DNA from: Planctomycetota bacterium
GTDB taxonomy: Bacteria > Planctomycetota > Planctomycetia > Pirellulales > Lacipirellulaceae
Assembly (NCBI GenBank): GCA_013286045.1
Contig: JABDGM010000010.1
Location: forward strand, 1 to 64,000
DNA: 64,000 nt
Reading direction: 5' to 3'
Numbering within the stretch: position 1 is the stretch's first letter; each line of letters starts with the position of its first letter. Below the pieces are notes generated by a model that saw only the letters and a program-made list of their open reading frames with translations, had not been told where the DNA came from and made no database searches. The position numbers and the translations under genes were made by a program. Below, one piece after another: positions 44,639 through 53,183 of the stretch.

Positions 44639-47600
44639 TCATTGCTGAGCCGACGCGTTATTCGGCGGTGAAGCCTCTGCCGACTTACCGGCCGGTGCCG
44701 CTTGATGGCCCCCAGCGGGCTCCTTCACCATTCCCTTCACCGAAGTCTTGCGACGCGTGTACTCGTCAAAGTTCATCAGCAAATCGACCACGCCTTCCAA
44801 CTGTGCAGTACTCGGCCCCGGGAACAACGCTTGGTTCACACCGCCGAAGTTCGCGGCCGACGCATCGTACGGAATGTTCACCGGCATGCCCGTGTACGGC
44901 AGGATGCGCTGCGGATTCGCAACCCAGCGGTGCACATACTCCGGCCGCAGCCGGCGATACACCTGATCCAAATTCGGCCCCGCGGTCTTCGTCGCACCCT
45001 TTACCTGATAATCGCCCACCGAATGGCACTTCACGCAGTAGTTGCCGTCGGTCACGATCTTCATCGCGTCGTTCAGCATCTCGGGATGTCCCTGTTCGAT
45101 ACCGGACAAATAGCTGGTGCGATGCCGGCTGTTGTACTCGTACGGAAACTCGGAGTTGCCTTTGGCCGCAAAGTAGTCGACAAGCTTGCTCGCTTCGTCG
45201 CTCGTCATGTGGAAGTTCGGCATCCGCAGCACGACCGCGGGACGAATCTGAGTTGGGTCCATCAAGAAGTCGTGCAGCCAAGGGGTCTGCACCTTCTCAC
45301 CTTCATTGTGCAGCGGCGGCGGCAGCCAACCCCACGCTTCCGTCGCGACGACGTTCGGATTGTTCTTCTTCTCATCCGCGATCACATGCGGATAGAGGTA
45401 TTTAGCTAGGTCGCCGCCCAACGTTGGGTACGCATGTCCCCGCAGCGGAGCTTTGCCATCCATCGTGGCGGGAATCTTCAAATTCTGCAGGCCGACCTTG
45501 CGAACCTCGCCATTGAGGACCGCCGGTTGGAACGGAGTGAACTCGAAGAACCGCGGTGAATCCTTATCATCCGGCTCAATGGCCACGCCATCTGCATCCA
45601 CGAGCCGCGGCTGACCGGTCGCTTCGTCGCGCGCCGGCATACCGTGAATTTCGCTACGCAGCAGGCCACGCTTATCCGTTCTTACCGACGCCTCGATTTG
45701 CTCCGGCTTAACGTCCGGTCGCAGGAACGGATAGTCGCTCGTGGTCGGCGGCGATTCGAACTGCTTCGGAGAGAACGCAACGTCCCACCGCTCCATATCC
45801 AGAATGTGGCAGCCGGCGCAGTTGTACTTCTCGAGCACATGCCGACCTTCGACAATCGCCTTCTGTCGCGGTTGCGGCTGATAGACGTACCTGGCTGCCG
45901 GCGTTTCGCTGGTCAGCCCAAGCACGAATGTCATCACTGCCTCGCGCTCCGTCGCATCGAACGGGAACTTCGGCATGCGGAGCCGCTCGTCGTAACGCTT
46001 CGTGCGAGTGGTTTCGTAGTCGAAGCTTCGCGGCATACGGAGCTTTTGCCACAAGAAACCGTTCCGCTCGTGACTGCTCAGTGATTGCAGGAAGTAACCT
46101 GTGTCGCCATCGATCTTATCGTCCAGCGGATTCAGCCCACGCTGCTCAACGTGCTCACCGCCCGGATTCGCAGAGAGTGTCGCGCCCTTGCCTGCCGCGG
46201 TATTCGCATGATGCGCGGCCTCATGCATGGCCACTGCGCCGGCGTCCGTCCCGTTGCCCATATCGCGCTTGGGTACGAACTCGCCGTGTGCGGACAAGAA
46301 TTCGTCGATATTTTCAAATGCTAATTGCGAAGTATCCTTGCGACCCCAATTCGCGAGCGGCGTACCGATCGGCTTCTGGCCTTCGTAACCCGGAATATCG
46401 TGGCAGCCGAAGCAGCCATATCGGCCGATCGAGCGACGGCCAACATACTCGAGCTGGCGCTGCGCCAGTTCGTTCGGATTGTTCTTGAAATCGCCAATCA
46501 GGATCTTCTCGTCCACTTTGACCGAGGATGCGAGGTCGGCGGGAATGCCCTCTTTTGCAAACCGCTCCGCCCGCAGGCGCGGGAACGAGGCCGACAACCA
46601 CACGGTGGTCAGATCGGTGAGCGCAGCTTTTTCATCCGGCGAAAGCGCCGTCGACTGAGCGTCGACCGCCGGCTTCCAATCGGTGGGAACGCTCAACAGG
46701 TAGGCCATCACATCGGCGGCCGGATCGGTTACTTTGCCGGTCGGCGTGCCCGTCGGATCCTTCTCGGCGATCGGATCGAGGAACAAATTTGGCATCGCCG
46801 TCCGCGGATAGTAATGATTCGGCGCCTTGACCCAGCTGTAGAGCCACTTGCGGCCCTTATCCGTGTTGAGCTTCGCCGCCAGGCGCGACAAATCGGGGCC
46901 TTGAGTCGAATGAATGCCTGGGAAATCCTTGTGCGAGTGGCACGCAAGGCACCCGCGCGTTTCGAACAGCTGTTTACCCCGTTCGGGCGACGGGGATTCG
47001 GTAATCCCCTGCGGCGGGCCGATGTACTCGAACGGCTGGCTGCTTGTTAGCAGCAAATTGGCGAGCGCGCGAACTTCGATTTGCTCGAATCGCTGAGTGT
47101 AGTCGAGATCGGAGACGTCCTGCTCCTTGCCCTCCGTGTCATGAATCTTGAAGTTTTTATTCTCTTTGTCGAGATGCTCGTAGTTCAAGAAGAATTGTGG
47201 CATCCGCGTCGTCGGCCGGAAATCCGACGGCTTACGAATCCAGTTCACAACCCACGAGTAGTCGACCTTCGACGATAAGTGCCGCAAGCTCGGCCCAACT
47301 TTTCGGAATGGGCCCGGCGTGTCGTTGTCTTTTAGCCCGTCTGCCAAGGCGTGCGTCGCCGGAGTAAGCCGTGGCTTAGCCGCCGGCTGTTTGCCGTCGC
47401 CGCCGGCATTTTTCTCGGCGTCAGCGTCGGCACTGATGGATCGCAGCAATTCGGTGCGGGCCTCGGTCGAATCGATTCGCTCACTCAGCTTCGTGGCCGC
47501 TTCACGCTCCGCGGGATTTAACCCCGGATCGCTCAGAATTTGGGCTGCCACTTCGGTGTAGTTTGGCTCAAGCCGCAGATCGGGTCCGACGCGCTTCGTA

Positions 47601-49279
47601 GGCCCATCGAAGCCCGCGATTTCGTGGCATCCATAGCAACCGTACAGCCGAATGGTTTCGTAACCTTTCACCAACTTGGGCGCCGGCGGCTCGGGAAACC
47701 GCTCACTCGGCTCCAGATCAACCACATCGTGATGGCATTTCAGACAGTTGCTCTCGATGAACCGCTCCGGGGTCATCGGGAAAATCCAATGATGGTTATC
47801 GAACCAACCGTACTTGCGCGACCAATCGAGCGCTTGCTGCGGGTCATCCGGCGTGTGCGATGCCCACTTGAAGTCAGTCGCACTCCCCTGCCCGTCGTGG
47901 CAAATCGTGCAACCAACGTCCCCTTTTTTATGCGGGCTCGTGCTGCCGACGAACAAATCCAACCGCGGGTGCGACGTAAACGGCTGATCCAAACCGCGGC
48001 GAATCTTGACTGACTGCGGCTTACCCCACTCGGCGATATCGAGCAGATAATGATAAGCATCGTCTTGCGACGTGATCGGACCACCGTTCACTTCTTGCAG
48101 GATGTCGCCCATCTGCAGCCCGGCCATCGCCCCGAGGCTGTTCGGAGAAACGACTTGAACCGTCACCGCGCTCGCCTCAACTTGCCCGCGCGGAGCGAGC
48201 GTAATTCCGTAGATCGTCGCGAGCGCGTCGGCTCGGCTGTCGCTCGAAAGCTCTTTCGGCGTTTCAGCCGGCGTCGTCAACTGCACGGTCCGCTCACGAT
48301 CCATCCGCGGAATCGCCGGGTAGGCTGGGTCCGTTGCCGACCCGGGCGCCGACTTATCAATCGCCCGGTGGCACACGATGCAGCGGTCATACCGAGCGAC
48401 CGAGCTGAAGTTGTAATTGATCTTCATATCCGGCAACCAAATCTGGTCGAGCTTGATATTGCCGGTATAGAGCGCGTCCAGCACGGGACCGCGGTTCACC
48501 CACTCGCCCGCCGAATTCGAATACTTGCCCAGGTTCTCGCGTAAGCGGGTTTGCTCGGTCTGCAACGCCCCGATTTGTTTCTGCAAATCCGTTTCAACGG
48601 CTTGGATTTGCTTCACAATTCCTTCTAAGCTCAGGCGATAATCCTTCGCCAAGTTAACAGCCGCATCGAGCTGGGCGATTTCGTCCTTGAGATTTTCGAT
48701 TTTCGCATCGATTTCCGCCGTTGGCTTCCCTTCGCCGACCGCGATGCCTCGTGTGCTCACTGCCGCTGTCTGATCCGCCGCCCGGAACTTCTTCTTGGTG
48801 AGCAGCGCGCCTTCACGCCGTCTGGCTTCGCGCACAAACACGCTCATTTGATCGAGCACGTCCTGCCGAGCATCGAGTGCGGCTGGCGAGCCGTTCTCGA
48901 CCTTCTCAAGATCCGTGGCCGCGTTATCAAGCTTCGTAAAGTTCGCCGCTGCCTCGGCCCCCTTTAACCGCGCGTCCTCAGCCGTAACCTTGGCCTTGAA
49001 ATCATCGATGAGCGCTTTGTCAACTTTCGTGCTCCGCGAGGCAATCAAATCTTTTTGCAGACGATCGAGCGCAACGGTCGAATCGGCCTTCGCCTGGGCT
49101 AGCTGCGCTTGGATCGTCCAGCTCTCGCGGGCCCGATCATCCAACTGCCATTTTATCCATTCGCGATTGTGATCCTTGGACAGCATCCAGATCGTGCCGG
49201 CCAGCATCACCAGCGCGGAGATGCCGAACACCACGTGCATCATCGCCTGATCGCGCCAAGTTTTTTCAGTTGCGGGCAT
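44639..49279 (-). CDS. Giant octahaem c-type cytochrome with PDZ domain
   Basis: A 1546-residue protein, the largest in the window. Residues about 12-33 form one transmembrane helix. Residues about 45-260 are predicted helical and coiled-coil. Eight haem c sites are visible at about 300 (CIVCH), 456 (CTICH), 511 (CLKCH), 547 (CYGCH), 777 (CLACH), 956 (CFGCH), 1154 (CAGCH) and 1415 (CVKCH). Between sites 1 and 2, residues about 370-435 read as a PDZ domain (NSLGAMAGLQMGDILQEVNG). The end is Ala/Pro-rich and disordered-looking. It follows the cytochrome b genes by 64 bp, so it probably replaces cytochrome c1 and the soluble cytochrome in a Rieske/b complex. It is not recognisably part of alternative complex III. 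Confidence 0.9.
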   Translation of the reverse strand: MPATEKTWRDQAMMHVVFGISALVMLAGTIWMLSKDHNREWIKWQLDDRARESWTIQAQLAQAKADSTVALDRLQKDLIASRSTKVDKALIDDFKAKVTAEDARLKGAEAAANFTKLDNAATDLEKVENGSPAALDARQDVLDQMSVFVREARRREGALLTKKKFRAADQTAAVSTRGIAVGEGKPTAEIDAKIENLKDEIAQLDAAVNLAKDYRLSLEGIVKQIQAVETDLQKQIGALQTEQTRLRENLGKYSNSAGEWVNRGPVLDALYTGNIKLDQIWLPDMKINYNFSSVARYDRCIVCHRAIDKSAPGSATDPAYPAIPRMDRERTVQLTTPAETPKELSSDSRADALATIYGITLAPRGQVEASAVTVQVVSPNSLGAMAGLQMGDILQEVNGGPITSQDDAYHYLLDIAEWGKPQSVKIRRGLDQPFTSHPRLDLFVGSTSPHKKGDVGCTICHDGQGSATDFKWASHTPDDPQQALDWSRKYGWFDNHHWIFPMTPERFIESNCLKCHHDVVDLEPSERFPEPPAPKLVKGYETIRLYGCYGCHEIAGFDGPTKRVGPDLRLEPNYTEVAAQILSDPGLNPAEREAATKLSERIDSTEARTELLRSISADADAEKNAGGDGKQPAAKPRLTPATHALADGLKDNDTPGPFRKVGPSLRHLSSKVDYSWVVNWIRKPSDFRPTTRMPQFFLNYEHLDKENKNFKIHDTEGKEQDVSDLDYTQRFEQIEVRALANLLLTSSQPFEYIGPPQGITESPSPERGKQLFETRGCLACHSHKDFPGIHSTQGPDLSRLAAKLNTDKGRKWLYSWVKAPNHYYPRTAMPNLFLDPIAEKDPTGTPTGKVTDPAADVMAYLLSVPTDWKPAVDAQSTALSPDEKAALTDLTTVWLSASFPRLRAERFAKEGIPADLASSVKVDEKILIGDFKNNPNELAQRQLEYVGRRSIGRYGCFGCHDIPGYEGQKPIGTPLANWGRKDTSQLAFENIDEFLSAHGEFVPKRDMGNGTDAGAVAMHEAAHHANTAAGKGATLSANPGGEHVEQRGLNPLDDKIDGDTGYFLQSLSSHERNGFLWQKLRMPRSFDYETTRTKRYDERLRMPKFPFDATEREAVMTFVLGLTSETPAARYVYQPQPRQKAIVEGRHVLEKYNCAGCHILDMERWDVAFSPKQFESPPTTSDYPFLRPDVKPEQIEASVRTDKRGLLRSEIHGMPARDEATGQPRLVDADGVAIEPDDKDSPRFFEFTPFQPAVLNGEVRKVGLQNLKIPATMDGKAPLRGHAYPTLGGDLAKYLYPHVIADEKKNNPNVVATEAWGWLPPPLHNEGEKVQTPWLHDFLMDPTQIRPAVVLRMPNFHMTSDEASKLVDYFAAKGNSEFPYEYNSRHRTSYLSGIEQGHPEMLNDAMKIVTDGNYCVKCHSVGDYQVKGATKTAGPNLDQVYRRLRPEYVHRWVANPQRILPYTGMPVNIPYDASAANFGGVNQALFPGPSTAQLEGVVDLLMNFDEYTRRKTSVKGMVKEPAGGHQAAPAGKSAEASPPNNASAQQ

Positions 49280-49343
49280 CGCGATTAAACGTCGGCATCA
49301 ATGCCGAATCCCCTTCATCCAGCCGGCAAGTCGCCGTGTTGCA

Positions 49344-50762
49344 TTAAAAATTTAAAAAATACTCTGGGATCGCAATCAAATACTTCAGGTTAAAGCTCCA
49401 GCGTAAAACCATCTTGATCGGCAGCGCCGCCATGAACAGCAGCAGGTTCGCGAGCACCATGTAACGGATGAATCCCATCCGCTGGTAGAAATTGCGAAAC
49501 ACCGTGATCGCCCCCAGCGGCGGCAAAATGATGAAGTAGCTGAGCACAAGCAGCGTGCCCACCACCTCGCGCGTGAACAGGATGCTGACGAACTGTGCGA
49601 CCGGCTGGAACCAACCGGAAATCCACGTCGGCAGATATTCGGGAATCCACTGCAGCTGCGGCACCATCGGCAAGCTACGGCCCAGGCCGCGCTGCCAGAA
49701 GTATTCTGACAGGTTGATGTTGTTAAGCGCTTCGACCTTGTGTGCGTCCCAGTGTTCGTAAGGCCCGAAGAAATTCCAGTTCGGACCGCGCAGCAGCGTC
49801 CCCAGAACAATAAGTGTCACCCAGAGTTCTAAGAACCCTAACTGAAAAACTATGTACGCGAACTTGCGCTGCTTGATTGTGTAGTAGCCGTTGCCCTGCT
49901 TGTTGAAGTCGATGTACGGAATCGCCATCAAACCCACGATGATCAGGCTCGGGAGTACCACGCCCGCCATCCAGGGATCGTAGTACACGAGCATTTCCTG
50001 CAGCCCGAGGAAGTACCACGGCGCCTTCGAGGGATTCGGCGTCTTCACGCTGCTCGCCGGTTCTTCGAGCGGAGCTTGCAGCCACATCGCCCAGAAGATG
50101 AGGACCGCCGTCAGGGCGATCATGCAGATCATTTCGGTGTAAACTAAGTCCGGCCACACCAGGATTTTCTCGTCGTCGAGCTTCTCGAGCGGCGGCTCGC
50201 CCGCTTCCATCCGCTTGTCGTTCTGCACGGCTTTCCACGTCGCCAACCACGTAAAAAACGCCAGCAAGAACACGAGCGCCACGATCGGCACGTTATCCGG
50301 CTTCGCCACAATTGCGAAAAAGTTCGGATCGGGCATCGAAAGTCCCAGGAACAACAGCATCAAATTCCAAATCGACCACGCCACCGCCGGCTTCACGAAC
50401 CACGAGCGAAACAAAAACAGAATGACGAGCACTGTTGTTGTGCCGAGCGTGTAGATAACCGGCCCTGTCTGCGAATTGACAAATTCGCGGAACGACTCGG
50501 GCATCTTCGGCATCATGCTCAGGTTGGCCCCAGCCGCCATCGCCGAAAGCACTGCAAACCCGAGAGCGACGATCGTCCAAACAAGCGCGTTCGTAACCGG
50601 AAAACTGAAGCCGGGCGTTCGTAACCGGAAATAGGTGACCGGCCCAAACTTTCGCCACATGAGTAGCGCCGCAATTCCGTTCATCGCCGCTAGCGCGATG
50701 TAAAACGGCACCAAGAACGCGGAAACCGATTCGGCAAACTGTTGGGGTGAGATTCCGTGCAT
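49344..50762 (-). CDS. Cytochrome b C-terminal part (subunit IV-like), with extra helices
   Basis: A 472-residue protein with about ten transmembrane helices. The segment NPSKAPWYFLGLQEML (about 242-257) matches the quinol-oxidation (Qo) region of subunit IV or the cytochrome b C-terminal domain. The usual PEWY is APWY (Ala247, Trp249, Tyr250). Helices before it (about 15-175) and after it exceed a normal subunit IV of 160 residues. Together with the b6-type protein it forms a split cytochrome b. The gene sits between the b6-like and octahaem genes. Confidence 0.88.
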   Translation of the reverse strand: MHGISPQQFAESVSAFLVPFYIALAAMNGIAALLMWRKFGPVTYFRLRTPGFSFPVTNALVWTIVALGFAVLSAMAAGANLSMMPKMPESFREFVNSQTGPVIYTLGTTTVLVILFLFRSWFVKPAVAWSIWNLMLLFLGLSMPDPNFFAIVAKPDNVPIVALVFLLAFFTWLATWKAVQNDKRMEAGEPPLEKLDDEKILVWPDLVYTEMICMIALTAVLIFWAMWLQAPLEEPASSVKTPNPSKAPWYFLGLQEMLVYYDPWMAGVVLPSLIIVGLMAIPYIDFNKQGNGYYTIKQRKFAYIVFQLGFLELWVTLIVLGTLLRGPNWNFFGPYEHWDAHKVEALNNINLSEYFWQRGLGRSLPMVPQLQWIPEYLPTWISGWFQPVAQFVSILFTREVVGTLLVLSYFIILPPLGAITVFRNFYQRMGFIRYMVLANLLLFMAALPIKMVLRWSFNLKYLIAIPEYFLNF

Positions 50763-50836
50763 TTATTTGTTCGAGCTAAACGGCAAGCCAATGGCCGAGG
50801 ACCGCGATTTGTCCGCCTTCAATAATCCGAGCTTCC

Positions 50837-51610
50837 TTACAGCGGTCCGCTGATGCCGCCATCCTTGCGAACGCGCCAAAAGTGAATCGCCAGTAGCAAC
50901 GAAACTGCAAGCGGGATCGCAATGCAGTGCAAAATATAAAATCGATTCAGCGTTTCTTCACCCACGTTGCGCGCACCGAGTAGCGCAAAGCGCGCATCGC
51001 TCCCACTGGTGATCATGGGATACCCCAACGTAAGCAATTGATGCCCCGGCCCTTCATGCCCAAGGATCGGAGTAGCGCGGGCCATATTCGAACCGACCGT
51101 GATAGCCCACACCGCCAACTGGTCCCACGGCAACAAATAGCCCGTGAACGAGAGCAGCAATGTGAGCAGTAGCAGAATAACGCCGACGACCCAGTTGAAT
51201 TCGCGTGGCGGTTTGTAGCTGCCTGTGAGGAACACGCGGTACATGTGCAGCCAAACGGTGATCACCATCGCATGTGCTCCCCACCGATGGATTTCGCGCA
51301 TGATGCCGAGCGAGTAAATATCGCGCAGGGCCAAAATATCGTTGTACGCCCACTCCAACGTCGGGCGGTAATAGAACATGAGCAGAACGCCCGTCACCGT
51401 CTCCACCAAAAACAGGAAGAACGTGACGCCACCCATGCACCAGGTGTAAGACAGCGCAATGCCCTGCTTCTTGATCGAAACCGGATGGAGGTGCAGGAAG
51501 AAGTTCGTCAGCATCACCACGATGCGATTGCGACGATCGACCGGCATCGGGTGCCGAAAGATACTTTTCCAAATCTGCGATTCGGTGATGATTTCGCCTA
51601 AACCGGCCAT
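50837..51610 (-). CDS. Cytochrome b6-type haem b protein
   Basis: From the ATG at 51610 (AGGA just upstream) 257 residues with four core helices. The four haem b ligands are His108 and His122 in the second helix ([15 protein letters not shown]) and His228 and His243 in the fourth ([16 protein letters not shown]). The second pair is spaced 14 residues apart, as in b6 rather than mitochondrial cytochrome b. Cys58 in a SYTWCMGG segment occupies the place of b6 Cys35, which covalently binds an extra haem. [11 protein letters not shown] also matches b6. It is a menaquinol- or plastoquinol-type b, here presumably menaquinol (inference). Confidence 0.93.
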   Translation of the reverse strand: MAGLGEIITESQIWKSIFRHPMPVDRRNRIVVMLTNFFLHLHPVSIKKQGIALSYTWCMGGVTFFLFLVETVTGVLLMFYYRPTLEWAYNDILALRDIYSLGIMREIHRWGAHAMVITVWLHMYRVFLTGSYKPPREFNWVVGVILLLLTLLLSFTGYLLPWDQLAVWAITVGSNMARATPILGHEGPGHQLLTLGYPMITSGSDARFALLGARNVGEETLNRFYILHCIAIPLAVSLLLAIHFWRVRKDGGISGPL

Positions 51611-51663
51611 GGCTTCCTGAATGTGCTGTTGTTTCTCGAAATTCTTTCGATACCCGCCTGGAA

Positions 51664-52695
51664 TTACACCGGAATGTAGCAACCCGGGTTGTCCCAGTCA
51701 CCCATTTCCTGCTGGAACGTGCGGCTTTTGTCAACTTCGATCGAACCGTCGCTGCCGATCGAAATCGCATATCGCTCGAGCGGCCGCGGTGCGGGACCTT
51801 CGAAATTAATGCCGTCCTTGTAGTAACCGCTACCGTGGCATGGGCATTTGAACTTCTGCTCCGCATCCAACCAGTTCGGCGTGCAACCCAAGTGAGTGCA
51901 GACCGATTTGAGCGCAAAGATTTCTTGCTGCCCGTTGTATTCCGTATTCACGATCCAAACGCCGAACTGCGCCTTATACCGCTCTTCAACTTGACCAGGC
52001 GGAAACTTATCGGGCGTGCCCACGCTGAACTTGCTCGGCGGCTCACGTAGAATATTCGGGAACATGAACCGCACGGTGCCGAGCGTCCAAGCCGCGGCCG
52101 TTGCGGTTAGTGCTGTGAATCCGACCGCCAAAGCCGACATGCCGAATATGAACGCACGCCGCTCGGCAACTGCCGCGTCCTTCGCAGCCTTTAGTGCACC
52201 CGGCTTTGCATAGCCCGGTCGCACCGGCATCGGCGGCACAACGATCGCTTCTTTCGCCTTCGCCTTCTTCGCGTCTGGCGCGGCAGGCGATGCCTTAGCG
52301 GCCGCTTCGGCCTTAGTCATCGGCCCAGGTTTCGCCGTCGTTCGCGCGGCAGCCAGAATGCTCTGTGTGTCGACCGGCTCGCTTTTGGCAGCGACCGCTT
52401 CTTTCTTCGCAGGCGCCGCTTTCGCAGCCGCCGGCTTGGCGGCCGGCTTCTCTTTTGGCGCAGCAGGAGCAGCGGCCTTCTCGCCGCGCGCCATCGCCAT
52501 CATATCGGCAACGCTCGGTCGAGCCCCGCCCACAGCAGCAGCAGGTTTCTTCGGAGCTGGAGCCGCGGGCTTCGGCGCGGCAGCCGACTCTTCCGCAGGC
52601 GCATCCGCTTTGGGCTCTTCGGCAGCACCGCCTTTTGCATCGGCCTTGCGTGCAGCCGCCAACATTTCTGCGACTGTTAGTTTTTTGTCAGCCAT
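51664..52695 (-). CDS. Rieske iron-sulphur protein with long N-terminal extension
   Basis: A 343-residue protein. Cluster ligands are Cys266-His268 (CTHLGC) and Cys284-His287 (CPCHGSG), and the disulphide Cys are present. A transmembrane helix lies at about residues 180-205. Before it come about 165 residues rich in Ala, Lys and Pro. Three short copies of a motif like [11 protein letters not shown] are spaced through this extension. The gene starts with GAGG upstream of the ATG at 52695 and leads the operon's known subunits. It transfers electrons from quinol to haem c. Confidence 0.92.
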   Translation of the reverse strand: MADKKLTVAEMLAAARKADAKGGAAEEPKADAPAEESAAAPKPAAPAPKKPAAAVGGARPSVADMMAMARGEKAAAPAAPKEKPAAKPAAAKAAPAKKEAVAAKSEPVDTQSILAAARTTAKPGPMTKAEAAAKASPAAPDAKKAKAKEAIVVPPMPVRPGYAKPGALKAAKDAAVAERRAFIFGMSALAVGFTALTATAAAWTLGTVRFMFPNILREPPSKFSVGTPDKFPPGQVEERYKAQFGVWIVNTEYNGQQEIFALKSVCTHLGCTPNWLDAEQKFKCPCHGSGYYKDGINFEGPAPRPLERYAISIGSDGSIEVDKSRTFQQEMGDWDNPGCYIPV

Positions 52696-52704
52696 ACCTC
52701 GTCC

Positions 52705-52890
52705 TTACACCCAGGCTGCACGCACATCCGTGTGGCAACCTTGGCGGCAGAATAGCGACCGCCTAAACCGCTCGCGCAGTCGCGATTGAAGGCTCGCGAC
52801 ATGCCCGCGCAATGTCCCGAAGTCCATTACGCTGCAACAGGTTATAAGAACTGCGATGCCGGCCAGGCAGGGGATTGTGACTTTTTTCAC
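52705..52890 (-). CDS. Possible 61-residue lipoprotein leader of the respiratory operon
   Basis: A short frame opens with GTG at 52890 behind AGAGAGAAG. Residues 1-22 look like a signal peptide (MKKVTIPCLAGIAVLITCC) with two Cys that could serve as a lipobox, then a helical region and a CRQGCH motif, which is a CX3CH spacing variant of a haem c site. It ends 9 nt before the Rieske start. It could be the operon's first gene or a chance frame in a long leader. Peptide evidence would settle it. Confidence 0.4.
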   Translation of the reverse strand: MKKVTIPCLAGIAVLITCCSVMDFGTLRGHVASLQSRLRERFRRSLFCRQGCHTDVRAAWV

Positions 52891-52893
52891 AAT
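52874..52893. promoter_or_regulatory. Perfect palindrome ATTGTGA-N6-TCACAAT
   Basis: A 7-bp inverted repeat separated by 6 bp, whose core TGTGA-N6-TCACA equals the CRP/FNR-family consensus. It lies between the divergent respiratory operon and purD (52696-53183), about 180 nt before the Rieske start and overlapping the start codon of the possible leader frame. It may be an operator or, in RNA, a hairpin over that start. Confidence 0.5.
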
Positions 52894-53183
52894 CTTCTCT
52901 CTATTTCTTAAACCTGTTGCGTCGTCTTGTCAACCGCCAATCAGAATTCCTGGTGCCCCTCAAGGCGGCTTCGTTGCCCAATTCTGTGCCTCGAGACATC
53001 GATCGTAAAGATCAAATTGCGTCGTCGCGAGAAAAACATCGCGCGATTCGCGTCACTGCTGCGACTTCGTTTCGATTGACGCTCGCCTGCCTCGCGCCGA
53101 CACTGGTTCATTCCAACTTCGACGAACAAATCACATTCGCAGCGCACCGCACGCATCGATTTTCGTACAATTACATCGATACC

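Noticed and set aside
47773-48084. Open frames opposite the octahaem gene, including several of 70-240 residues on the plus strand
   Set aside because: They are shadows caused by codon bias in the high-GC gene and lack start signals and protein features.
44639-52695. Alternative complex III (ActA-F) in the operon
   Set aside because: The presence of a Rieske protein and a split b6-type cytochrome b with four His shows a bc-type complex; no NrfD-like or molybdopterin-like subunit is present.
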